Both the position numbers and the translations under genes were made by a program. 64,000 nucleotides of DNA from Lunularia cruciata (Eukaryota > Streptophyta > Marchantiopsida > Lunulariales > Lunulariaceae), in NCBI GenBank assembly GCA_948567375.1, contig OX419756.1, forward strand, positions 47,532,552 through 47,596,551. The letters are read 5' to 3'. Positions 22,273 through 34,520 of this stretch are shown in pieces. Positions within the stretch are counted from its first letter, which is position 1. Each line of letters starts with the position of its first letter. Under the pieces are notes generated by a model that made no database searches, was not told the DNA's origin, and was given only the letters and a program-made list of their open reading frames with translations.

Positions 22273-25200
22273 TTTTGTTAAAAAAAACGATATCTATGAT
22301 CGCTGGACTCAAAGACAGGAATGTGCGTCTCATCTACCGCAAATATCTGAAAACTAGAAATTCAGCAATCTTATACCATGGGACCCTTCTTACGATCGAT
22401 TCGCTCAGTTCTTACCAAATTCTACAGCTCAAGTCAACTTGTCATAACTGTGCTGACTTCACCATACATAGGGATTCTTGATTCTGCTAAATTAGAATAA
22501 TAAAAGCAAGGACATCTTTCTTTAATACATTTAATCTCATCTATTTGTTACTCCTTTTGATAATAATTCTTTACGAGTAAATACAACGTTCATCGTTGCC
22601 TGTACATAGGATTAAATTTAACCCCAAGATTCAATGAGTCAGAAAGTATGCATTGTAAACTTTAATAAAGATTTGAAGAATATTAAAAGTTTTATTAAAA
22701 ATTGAAATAAAAATATTTCAAATAATTATAAAATATAACCCCCTTATGCATACTAGACGTACTACGCAAAACCATATTAGGGTAATGGCAGTTGAGTAGA
22801 GTTGAAATAAGCAAAATTATTCCACCAAAATAAATAAAACTAAGAACAAGAAAAAGTGCTGTAGCCCACCAAGTCTATTCTTATATGAGCCTTATTATTT
22901 GCATTGCAAAGATTTTACGTTTCAATAATTATAGAATAAAATAGAAGAAAACCCATGACAGATCAATGGTCGCTAGGACTATTCCATTGTGAGTAGCATG
23001 CTGCATTTAATGAGTAATTGAGTATTTAATTTCTCAAATTGTATTGGGGTATTTAAGTAAACAAATGTACAAAAAAGCCATACAGTTTAATCTATTTAAT
23101 CACTGAAAATGGACCATCTCACCCTAAATCAGACATCTGAAATTTTTTTCTTCAACTAAACTATTCCTTTCAACTAAGTCAACTGTTCGTTTCTAAAACT
23201 CAAATAGGTCAAATATCCATTTTCAAAAAATCAAATGTCTAATTCTAAAACTCCTTTTCTACCAAGTGTTCAGTTCCATATACTTAAAGATACTTTTCCA
23301 TCGTGTCAAGTGTAGTATATAATTATATAACAGGTTGGTTAGCTTGTAATAAGTTATCATCTATCTTAAATAAATAAATATTACTAAGTCAATATAATAA
23401 TTAATAGTTATAATAGATGATAGAAAACATAATGAAAATAATGATAATATTATTATTTTAAATATAAATTTATTTACTGAAATATTTTTTCTATTGAATA
23501 AAATTTTTTATCAACTTACATTTATACTTTTGAGCATTCAAGAACAAGACTTATTATATAATAAATATTGATCGAAGGAAAAAAATGTCTTTAAAAATAG
23601 AGGGATGTTAGACTATTTTATACATTGACTTAAAACCCAAGTAAGAAAAAGATTTTCTTGTTTAGATCGTTCTATACCCGACTTAAAATGTGGGTTGGTA
23701 TGTGCTTAAATCAATGAAATGGCCTTGTATTTAGCAAGTAGTGCGTTCATTCATGAGCACAGAAATTACAGCATCTCATTACTTATTAATTTTCTTTTCT
23801 TTTCTTTGGAAAGCTCAAGGTATTAAAAGAAACAACTCTGGCGATATATCGTGGAACAATTTACGTGGCAAAGTACATTAGATTTTGGTTCATTATTCTG
23901 TACTCAAAATATTATCTTCAGGTAAATTTAAACCGTCTAATTTCACGGATCATGAGAGATAAATTACCAATTCTCATCATAATCAAGCGTTGAAATTTTC
24001 TCTATAATATTTACACTTAAGTGGATATTTAGTACTAAAAGGAGAATAACGTAAGCATCATTCCCTAATTGGTATGTATGATTTAAGAGTATACTTTATA
24101 TGATTCCAGTTTTTCTTCGGCAGTGTCAAAATAACTACATTTATAGGTTTTATAGATTATTGTTCGCCAAATCGTATCAAATCATTGGACCTAAAATAAG
24201 GTTTCCTTCTTGTATCAATTCGATAGAGTCCATAATTCACTCGTCTCACTTATTTGCCTTAAAACAAATAAATCTTTTAACGAACAAACGTAAAAGCGAG
24301 TTTTGATATTGTCTTGAAGTTTTTGCAATTTCCGAAGTTATTCCAGAATTTTGTGTATGGGATATGCCAGGACGTGTGGTCCACTTTGTTACGGTGGTAG
24401 ATATATCTACCCAAACTAAATTACGTAGCGGTATGATTCGCATTCATATACAGTTCAATCTTTTCCATTATTGCCAGTTAGATGTTGCACTAATTTTTGG
24501 CGAAAATTAATCCTTTTGCCAGTGTAAAAGATCTTTTAATTCTTTAGTACAAAATTATTTCTACAAGTCTAAATTTTTATATTCTGCTTAAAGTCATAAA
24601 GCTAAAGTTTTTTAGATGTATTTTCATGAGTGTGATTTTAAATCAAATCACATCTAATACAAAACTTAACTAAAGTACAATAGACTTGATTTAAACATAC
24701 TCTAATCAATATTTTAGATACCTATACAAGTTTCTACCTATTACAATCAGTAGGTGGGTCCATTTATAAAGTCGAAAGAAATTTTCAATATGGTGTATAA
24801 TAGTGACAAGGATTATTGATATCTCCCCTTGCTTAAGAGATCTCGTTTTTTTAAATCATACGGACCGATAATATCCATAAATAACCTTTGATATTTGGGG
24901 TGGTCAGTGTACGTTTGTTAACGGTTCGAGTCTTACATTTCTTCTTCTTCTTTATAATCGCAATTAATAAACATACACTAGTTGAAACATTGGGGGTTTC
25001 AATACTAAACGACGGGTACCTGTACCCGTCAATTCTGTAAAACTTTATTAAGTAAGAGATTAACAGGAAATTCTCCGATCTACAATTTTCATGCCCCTTG
25101 CTTAACTCCTGTTATAATGTGTTAAGAAACTTGCCTAATATATTTTATAGTAATATAATCGCTATTTTTAAAACCTGAAACCCTCTAAAAATCTTCATCA

Positions 25201-25830
25201 TCTTTAGAACTTTTATCGGATCTTAATATTGAAGCCCCCCGGTTATATCAACATTTTAGATGCTTCAAGATGAACTAGTCCCTACGCCCTCACACAAACG
25301 AGTGCACAACGAGATATTTTGGAGAGAGATCAAGATAATTATGAGGCAGTGTCATGAATGATGGGTGACCTCTCCTACTTCTGTCATCTATATAATTTTA
25401 GTTTGTTGCACAACTAGAAAATTACATAATCGTTAATTGAAAAACACGCTATCTTTAAAGGTGAGTGTGACAAGGCTCTCAATTCTGAAAAGCACGAACG
25501 ATCAATGAATGCTTTGGCGACCTAACAAGCTCACTTATATCACATGTTCATGCATCAGGAGTCATTTAACGGGAATCAATACGCTAGTTGAACATGCACA
25601 CTTCCTTAGTCTGTTTGCATTTGATGCCCTTAGTATCTTCACGACTAGAAGTCCAGTACGTTGATGGTGGATAGGCTGACCAGTAGCTGAAGTTGCGCTG
25701 GTCTGATATAGCATGCACCAACTGAAGCCTTATTCAATAGGCCATTCCATCTCCCAACAATTGTGCTTTCTTGAAAGGCTCACCTGGCAGTGGTCGGGTT
25801 TGAAGGTGAAGATCAATATTGTTGGGAAGC
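22273..25830. other. AT-rich spacer, possible distal promoter
   Basis: No frame above about 71 residues, no repeat ends, and no motif I can name. Some CG-containing patches (24890-25020, 25240-25700) hint at less methylated, non-transposon DNA. Confidence 0.45.
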
Positions 25831-27066
25831 TTGAAGGGTATATTTGATCATATAAATTGAAAATTTTCATTATTTAATCATTTATAGTTAGTACAAGAAA
25901 TATAGCAATTAATAACAAGAATTTGGTTGATATGAAAAATGTTAATAAACCCATTAATTAGCGATAATTTAGCTAGTACATCGAATCTTTTACTTGGTCA
26001 ACAATTTTGTTGATATTAGCATTATTTATTTCCATTTACTTGTAAGAGACGCGGAAGTGTAGATTGGTTTGTTAGTTTTGATTAGCAAAATTACTAGACC
26101 TACCTTTTCTCATTCTCTATGTTTTTGTTCTCTCATCCTTTAGAGGAAAAGAGGCCTCTTGGGTAAGACGGAAGGAAGGACTACTAGAAATCTATCAGGA
26201 TTTACATATGTAGTTGTCAATTAAGATGGGAGTTCCGGTGAAGGAAGAGTATGTAGCCATATTTGGATATCAGCATAATAGCACACGATGACAAAACATG
26301 TGAACCATCTCATCAGAATTTCCAACCTTACAAGTGCTGAGTGAACCTAGGGTGTTATGTTACAAAGATAAAATGCTCATGCACAAAATCCTATAGTTTG
26401 CTTGTCGTCTTGTCTACTTCTCTTATCTTTTGTACTCATAATGTCCAATCTATCTCTTCATACTTCTTGGATCTTTACTTCTTTGCTATCAATATTTATC
26501 CATGTAGAGCAATAATATTAAAGTAGAAGTTTCTTAGATTTAATTTATATAAATTTATTTGTAAACTACTAATAATTTAGATAATTAGTAAAATCTTTGG
26601 CTTGTTCAACAATTTTTTTAACAACTTTATCAATGTTAATATTATTTATTACTATATTATTCACCCCATTTCTAGTTAGTATGTTAGTGAGAGATTGCAT
26701 CATAGAAAAGAGCTATCTGCATGATAAAATGAAAGAGGTAATTGCTTAGGATAACAAGAAAGATGGGATAAACTCTATACAAGGATGATACATAAGAGGT
26801 AAAATTAGGCTAGGCCTTAGTCATATGGGTGTGAGAAACCTGCCCTATTGAACCTAAGATATATGAGCTATGCAAGTCTACTAACTATTAGAACATATGA
26901 AGAAGCATTACCTAGAATTACCTTGAAGAAGCATTGCTCTCCTATGGATTGCACCACAATTACTCTTTGTAAAGCAATGGACACACATTCAATCCCGCTA
27001 GAGGGACTTTCCTCCTTCCACTTGTCCTCATTATTACTGCTTGAATAATCAACATTCAACACTGTC
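25831..27066. repeat. Unnamed dispersed repeat, copy a
   Basis: Aligns in pieces with 32830-34520: GATCATATAA...GAAAATTTTCAT near 25850/32860, AATGTTAATAAAC at 25940/32940, CATCTCATCAGAATTTC at 26306/33842, TATCTCTTCATACTTCTTGG at 26451/33990, and GATTGCACCAC at 26947/34465. Two internal stretches (about 25970 and 26570) are also related to each other. No LTR, TIR or protein domain was recognised. Confidence 0.75.
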
Positions 27067-27083
27067 CTCTCCTTAGGTGCCAT
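26868..27083 (-). CDS. Unrecognised 71-residue frame in the dispersed repeat
   Basis: Starts MAPKERTVLNVDYSSSNNED and continues with a Glu/Ser segment and GIECVSIALQRVIVVQSIGE. Composition is more protein-like than neighbouring frames, and the related sequence at about 34400-34500 is broken by stops. It could be a first exon or a transposon remnant. Low confidence that it is expressed. Confidence 0.2.
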   Translation of the reverse strand: MAPKERTVLNVDYSSSNNEDKWKEESPSSGIECVSIALQRVIVVQSIGEQCFFKVILGNASSYVLIVSRLA

Positions 27084-27459
27084 CTGCAGTTTTAGTTTCT
27101 GGAATTTCCTTTCTTTGTGTCACCTCCTTCAATGTACAAGACAGTATGTCTTACTCTCCCTAAGGGCATCTCCACCACAACATGACAAAAATATATCCTT
27201 TTTTGCCATTTTTCTCCAAATTCTTTCCCCAGCATAAAACAATAAATGGTCAATAGTTTATTGGGTTCAAAAATTTATTTTATTTTCCTGATACATTTGG
27301 GAAATATACCAAGAGTGTATCAAACATTGTAAAACCTCTATGCTTCATTTGGCTGTCAATTTTGGTGCACTTTCTATGTTGAAGTACTATGTTGAAGCAC
27401 TGTTTAGGTTGACATGACCTTGATGAATTCATTGTCATTCACTATTGTTCAAATTAACA

Positions 27460-28130
27460 TCAAAGAAAGTGGTTGAAATGATTGGAACTAAATCTATTGG
27501 CCAAGGAAGTCAAGAAGGTGTTGCTATTACATCCACGCAATCATTCTATCCAAGACAAAAGCCCATGTAATCCCGTGGAGTAAGTTTGATGGTGATGAAC
27601 ATGTTCAAGTTGCTCAAAGTTCCATGTCTCCCAAGATCCTACAGTTTATCATTGGTCAAAAAGTCCAACAAATGCCTTCTAGAGTTCAATTTGTTCTCAT
27701 TTCAACCAAGCACATCCTAAGTTATTAGAAGTAAGACCATTTCATTCATTGGAGTCAAAATGAGTAATTCTGCAAAATGTGGTTTCCAAATTTGCAGGTT
27801 GACTTTGTACCATTTGGGACTTAAATGAGAGTGGCTCTTTAAAGGATGCATTGTTGGAGAAAGCATTGGCTCTTTACAATTCCACTATGAATAACTATGA
27901 ATAACAAATCCCCTATGAATCCACCATGACTTTGCTAGATGGATGGGATAAGCAAGGTTGTGAGTTCTTGAAGTTACAACAACAACTTGCACTTGCCAGA
28001 CTAAGAGGTAAAATACAAGGCAATTGCATTGCACCAAATTCGAAGACAATATCAATTTGACAATAATTTGAACATTGAAGAGTTTGACAAATTTTAGAAA
28101 TGAAATGGATTATGCTATATTCTTATGAAT
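27460..28130 (+). pseudogene. Second frame of the Harbinger element
   Basis: Broken plus-strand coding, clearest at about 27835-28040: DALLEKALALYNSTMNNYE and, after a stop, DGWDKQGCEFLKLQQQLALA. Harbinger elements normally encode a Myb/trihelix-like DNA-binding ORF1 opposite or beside the transposase; the position fits, but no helix-turn-helix motif is clear. Confidence 0.4.
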
Positions 28131-28149
28131 TTCCATGCCATGTCCATAC

Positions 28150-29400
28150 ATGCTCTACCAAATCCTCTTGGAGTTGGAAATGTTGCCACTCATCACAAAT
28201 CTTGGCAATGGAATCCATGAGACTATCAAAGGTCAAAGGAGCTTAAATGCCCCGGTGCATAATGTTGCTTATGTCATTTATGTCCTCAATATCCATTCCA
28301 ACTGAAGGTTCATCTTCAAAAATCATATTGTGCATGATCAAAAAAGCCATGCAATTTTTTTTTCATTTGGTTTGAATACCAAAAGCAGAATGGGTTTTTC
28401 ACAATGGCAATTGTGACTGCAACACAATGAAACATCACTCAATATCTTTAAAAAGAGCTTCTTGCATTTTTTAAGAACATTTTCTCTTGGAAATAGTCTT
28501 AATAAAAATTAACCAAACTAGGTACATGCCATTGGTGAGCAAGTAGTGCATAGAATACTCATGACCTTAGACTTAGTACATTGCATTGGGTGCAACACCT
28601 TTAAGTAGGTTCATTAGAATTGGAGAACAATCAACAACATTAATGTCATTATTCAATCCAAGCATTCCAATATATGCATGCTAAATCCATGAAGATGACA
28701 TTGTTATGGCTTCCATGATAATTGAATGTTTTCCTTGTCAATATTTGTATTGCTCTTGCAATGTGATTGGGCAATTCTTCAATTCCCAATGTGTGCAATC
28801 AAGAGAACCAAACACATCCCAAGGAATCCCTAGTGCTCATAGATAGCAAGTTGCTGTTCTATATCTTCAACTACTTTGGTACTCTTTCCCAAAAACAACA
28901 TCAATTGTTATGTCAAATTGATGAAAGTATTTTTTTGCTATAGATTCACCCATTCAAACATATTCATCAATTGAATCACAAGCTATGGCATTTGCAAAGT
29001 TCTAAAAGCACCAATGGTCTTTTGAATGGAAGAAAGATCTAAGGATCCAATTGCATCTCTTTTCTAGACAAAATACTCATCTTGTGCAACAATTCTAGCA
29101 ATGATGTGATTGAATAATTGACGTCACTTTTGAAATTGCCTTCAAAAGATGGGAGTATGGAATATTGGATCTGGAGAGAAGTAGTCCTAATATATTCTTT
29201 AAGACCCTATTGCACGGTTTCAATATAGATTAAGAGAACATCCTAGTTGTGACCACCTTTACAAATGTGCAATTCATTATCATCATCTACAACAAATTGG
29301 TTAACATTCATAAAAAATGTTTGAGAATATCATCCTTATAGGCATCATAAAAAATAAAATCAAGGATGTTATTATTTTCCATTGCAAAAGCTAAGGTGTA
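28150..29400 (-). pseudogene. HARBI1-like DDE transposase
   Basis: The minus strand at 28710-28810 reads GSLDCTHWELKNCP, containing the first catalytic Asp of plant PIF transposases, then a stop and QGKHS. Further down are HAYIGMLGLNNDINVVDCSP (NNDIN motif) and NLLKGVAPNAMY. The second catalytic region, normally ADGIYP, reads TNGMYL, so the Asp has become Asn. Near 28440 a CFIVLQ segment sits where ERAFGVLQ with the catalytic Glu is expected. Stops occur throughout, so the enzyme is dead. The exact N-terminus is uncertain. Confidence 0.8.
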
Positions 29401-29634
29401 ATCTAGAAATAGCAGAATGAGCCATTGCATTATTTGTTGCATCCTACAATTGGATATGCAAATCTTCAAGCCTTAAACAACTAAACCACTTGCAAAATTT
29501 TAGTGAAAAATTCAGCATGAAGCAGTAGGGATATATTTGATATGGGGTGAAAATAAGTTTACCAAGCACTATTTATTGCTATTTCATGGCCTACCTATCT
29601 CTTGATATACCATGTTGTACAGGAGATGCTCTAA

Positions 29635-32600
29635 GAGAAAATTCCAGGTTGAATTGCGATAGGATATAGACAACTAATTGGTTGTAAGGACCTAGAACCC
29701 TCATGATAATACTTCTTTTGTGATTCTCAAAGAGAAATTGGAGTTTATGATGGTGAAAAATGATCCCTTTTATATTTTGGCTATACGATACATAAAGTCT
29801 ATTTCTTCCCTACTCATGTGAATTTTTGTTTCCTACTTGGACATCATAGTCTTGTAAGTTTAAATCAACCTTGAAAATAATTATTTCTTGTCTCTTAGTT
29901 ATCTTGGTGTACATCATGTAATACCACTTTCAAATGCTACTCATCTCAAATATAAATGCTATCTTTAATTCTATCAATGGACATAAAAATAAAAAATATA
30001 TGATCACACTTTCAACATCTATTACCCTTTTCACTTTACATGAATTATGTTATTTTATAGTTTGACAAAGACTATAATCTTATAAAAGAGAAGTAAAAAA
30101 ACTTACATATCTACTATACCTAAAATTATATAAAAATATACAGAAAATAAAAATATAAAAAATAAATAAATTGAGTTAATTTTTTGATATAAATATTACC
30201 TATTAAAATTAAAGGAGAAAGTAGCAAGACTTACTAATGGATTGTACTCATTTCATCTTATGTCAGTCTTACATCTTGACTCAAGTAATCAATATCAAGA
30301 TCAAATACTAGTATGTTATATAATTTTTCTAAGATTATATAAAAAATTTACATTTAACAGTAATTGACTTAATCTGAAATATAATAGTGGTTGAACTAAC
30401 TATATATATAAATATTACCTATGAAAATGTACTTAATGTACCTTTTGCTCTTTTTTGATCTTCAATCAAGATCAAAAAGATGTGTATCATCTGAGTAAAC
30501 TATATATGGATCAAATCTTTAACCTTGCTTGATGTAATTTATTTGGAAATGATTCAATATTATAATTAATATTTGATGATACAATTGATAAACTAGTCCC
30601 AAGTTGATTGTTCACGAGTCCAATACAAAATACATTAGATAGCAAAAAGGACGAGAAAATCCAATCAAGTTTGTACAAGGGTTTAGGGCTTAAAGTAAGA
30701 AGCTAATATAAGACTAAGCTTTAATAACATTGAGATGTGGAATTTATCTTACAATAACTAGGTTATCAAAATTCAAATAGCCTACATACTCTCAAGTATA
30801 CAAAGAAGCATCATCTAGTGTGATTGCTAAATGCTTTCCAATGGCAGTACCAACCAATACTCTCTTTTAAGCAATAGATACACTTTCTTCAAAGTAAGTT
30901 ATAATGCGAAAGTGAATTTTATCACTCTTGTAGCCTAATATGGTAAATTCTTACACAAACATATCCAATTGTATATCTACAGCTCTTTATAACTGCAAAC
31001 CTATAGTTCAATTATTGCAAGAAAAAGGAACTATAGATTAAAAACTCTATAGTTCAATTATTGGAAGAAAAAGGAACCAAAAGAAGATTACAAATCTATA
31101 GTTCAATTCTTGGAAGAATAAGGGGTAAAAAAATGCAAGATCATCTTGTGCCTTAGAGGATAGACTTTCTTTTATTTACCCAAATAGTACTTAGAGATGA
31201 AAGCAATCATCTCCATCACATATATCTTAAGGACTAGCCTATTAATAACCCCAAAATAAGACAAAAATAAAGGTCCCAAAGAGTAAAAATTCTCTAGAAA
31301 TGTTACATGTGCAATCTCTTCCATAAAAATTACATTTTCATTGATATTATTTACAAGCCAAGTCTCTTATTGCAACTCAAAAATCCCAATCTAATGATGT
31401 AATCAAATACTCTCATGATATTGTAATAAAATTTTATCAAGCATAATAAGAAGATAAGGAAAATTAAAATCATGTGAAGTAGGTAGGTTTGTTAACAAGC
31501 AATACTAGAAGAGACTATAGCATATACAACCACCTATAGATCTCTTAGAAGTAAAATTTTATCCACATGTGAGATATCCTTTGTAAAGATAACATCTAAG
31601 TAAAGAAAGTCCTCAAACCTTAGAAGCATCCCAAGAAAACATAAGCTATCTACAGATATAACATACCCCTTTGTATAAAAAGTACACCATCTTGAGAATA
31701 GGAGATAGAAACTATTCAAACTCATCTATCAATAAAATGATAAGAAAAAGTCCTATCTAACTTCATCATGAACTGTTCAAAGGAGTTTGTAGATTAAACA
31801 TGAACATAGAAAACTAGTCTTACAAACCCTAAAATGATAAGCTTTGGATGTTAATCATTCTCACAATTTTATCTTTATGCTACAAATAATCAACCCAAAG
31901 CATGTGTAATCTCATATGTAAATGATCTTGATGTGATTTCTTGCCTCATATATGCATCTCAAATAGCCAATTATGATGGTTTTCATTCTTCTTACATGGG
32001 TCTTTATCTCTTACAAGGTATAAAATCTATGACATACTAGGTTGGATGTATTTTATGCTACTTTAAGTGATGCTTTTGTAAGGATGTAAAGTTATATATT
32101 ATATAAAGAGAATAATAATCAAACAATACACTCTATCTTGTAATTTCTTAAAATTTCAAAACCATCACCTCTTAAGACATCCATCTCATATGAGTTAGAT
32201 ACTAAATCAAAACATTGGAACCTATCATAACTCACACTTCTTATTTCCATCATTTTCAAATGAAATCTCAATAAAAATAGCATAATAAAAGCAAAAGGTT
32301 TACAATTGAAAATCCTAACCTATCACTCCAATTACAAAAAAAGAATCAGAAATCCAAAATATGCTCATATCTTCTTCCAATTATGAACCCCTCTCATAGT
32401 CATTTTCTCATCTCCACTTGCATATCTCTCCATTGATCTCTCTTCTCACTAATACAAGAATATCATTATATTAGCATTGTAAATTATAGAAGATTCTAAG
32501 TATATTAAAGCTGAAAAATAAAGATAAAATGTTACCACATATAAATTTAAGTTTTTATTCAAGATTTCTTATTGATGTTAAAGCTCTCAAGGGTAAAATC

Positions 32601-32829
32601 ATCCTAAAGGAGGTTTATTTTGAATGTTTTCTGACTTCAAACTAAATTATACCTTTAATAAGATAATATGCACTATAATTATTATTTTTGTTATTTATTT
32701 AGTTTTTAAGGTTTTTATATGTAGAAGGATATAATTTAAGAGAATATTATTTTCATATTAAAACATAATTTTGATCTTAATGGAGGATTTTAAATTGAAA
32801 ACTAGAACTTTAATTCTCTTTATGAGAAA
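29635..32829. other. AT-rich spacer with a minor copia-like trace
   Basis: No intact gene. A 63-residue minus-strand frame (31534-31725) has a faint likeness to the copia RT segment before YVDD but lacks the DD pair. Around 30780-30900 there is a short relative of the dispersed repeat at 25831-27066 (CAAAGAAGCATCATCTAGTG). Nothing else is supported. Confidence 0.4.
31001..31125. repeat. Three tandem 46-49 bp units
   Basis: CTATAGTTCAATT recurs at 31001, 31047 and 31096, each followed by a (G/C)AAGAA-A-AAGG-like stretch. Units are imperfect. Confidence 0.8.
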
Positions 32830-34520
32830 TCCAAACAAGGATATACTTGATCATATAATATGAAAATTTTCATTTATTAATCATTTATATTAATTATAAG
32901 TAATATAGAAATAAGAAGTAAGAATTTGGTTCATATGATCAAAATGTTAATAAACTCATTAACTAGTAGTAATTTAGGTAGTACATTTGAATCTTTTGTT
33001 GAGTCAACAACTTTGTTAACAATTTTGTTGATATTTTCACTATAGGCAATGCTATGATGCACTCTACAATTCAAGAAATGGTGTGATGAGCAAAATGAAG
33101 AGCACTTCTTCACACATTTATACATTCACAACTTGATTTGGACTAAAAACTCAATCAAAATTTGATGTAGAATGCATTTTCTTTACTTATGTCTACTACT
33201 CAACCAATCTAGTATTAATCATTAATCTAACACATAGATTAGCTCTTATAACCATGATTAGCATTATATCTTACCCGTGGACCAATGAATACTTTGAGTA
33301 GCAGACTCTGCTTACAAGAATTTGCTCTCTGCTCAAGGTTATTGCAAGAACTAAAGAACTTAAAAATGAATGGAAGAATGAAGAATCTATTGCCCAAAGG
33401 CACATACCAACTTTTATATTGCTTCATAATCCTTAATTGAAATTTAGGGTCTCTCTCCTCCTAACAACACTCTACATGCGGCCTCGTCCTCCTTCATATG
33501 CCACATAATAAATGCCTACAGACTCTTGCCCTTAGATTATCTACATAAATATAGATCCCTTGATATCAATATAGTACAACCTTTAGCTTTAATTACTATT
33601 TGTCTCTTGCTATTGTACATTACTATAGGAATTAATCCCACACCTTAACATATCGGTTTGTACTTATTTTTCTTGTACATTGCATAGGATGTTAGGATCT
33701 TGCAATGCATCTTCATCCCACAATTCTCTTTTGTACATTCTTGTAGAATATTTTTTGTACTTGATACCTAACCTTTTTTCACCTCAACAATATACCTATA
33801 TTTTGATATCACCATAATAGCACATGATGAAAAAATAGATCATCTCATCAGAATTTCAAACCTTACAAGTGTTGAGTGAACTTAGGGTGTTATGTGCCGA
33901 AGATATAATAATCATGCCCAAAATCCTATTGTATGCTTGTCTACTTGTTCTACTCTTCCAATCCTTTTGTATTGATAATATGATTTCCAATCTATCTCTT
34001 CATACTTCTTGGATCTTTTCTCCTTTGCTATCAATATTCATCCAAGTAGAGCAATACTACTAAAGTAAGAGTTTCTTTAGCTCTTCTTTATAGATTTTTT
34101 TTAATTAGGTACTACTAATAATCTAGGTAATTGGAAAAATAAAATTTATCATTATTAGTATTATCTTCTACTATATTATTCACCCCATTTCTAGTGAGTA
34201 TGCTATTGAGAGACTACATCATACCAAAGGATATATCTGCATGATAAAATGAAAGAAGGAATTGCTTAAGATAACAAGAAAGATGGGATAACACTATAAA
34301 GATATACACGGAACAAACATAAGAGGTAAAATGAGTCTAAGCCTTAATACTGATGTGAGATATCTATCCTCTTACAACTAAGATGTTTGAGCTACACAAG
34401 TCATATGGTCTACAGACTATTAAAAAATTTGAAGAAGCATCACCTAGTGTGATTGGTCTCTTATGGATTGCACCACCAATACTATTTGTAGAGAAATGGG
34501 CACACACTATGTAAATTGTG
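32830..34520. repeat. Unnamed dispersed repeat, copy b
   Basis: Second copy of the repeat at 25831-27066, in the same orientation, with about 400 bp of extra sequence near 33120-33780. A 64-residue minus-strand frame (32931-33125) includes ENINKIVNKVVDSTKDSNVL, unrecognised. The pair frames the Harbinger element but is not its target duplication. Confidence 0.72.

Larger units (their letters stand above)
27164..29631. mobile_element. PIF/Harbinger DNA transposon (complete ends, inactive)
   Basis: 2468 bp bounded by terminal inverted repeats (left GGGCATCTCCACCACAACAT, right, as reverse complement, GAGCATCTCCTGTACAACAT) and flanked by the 3-bp target duplication TAA (27161-27163 and 29632-29634), the hallmark of PIF/Harbinger. 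It carries a transposase relic on the minus strand and a second, poorly preserved plus-strand frame. Autonomous mobility is lost because of stops and a changed catalytic residue. Confidence 0.9.

Noticed and set aside
31534-31725. Copia reverse transcriptase fragment
   Set aside because: Only a vague resemblance (FYTKGY... before a position where YVDD should be); no DD pair and no flanking motif.
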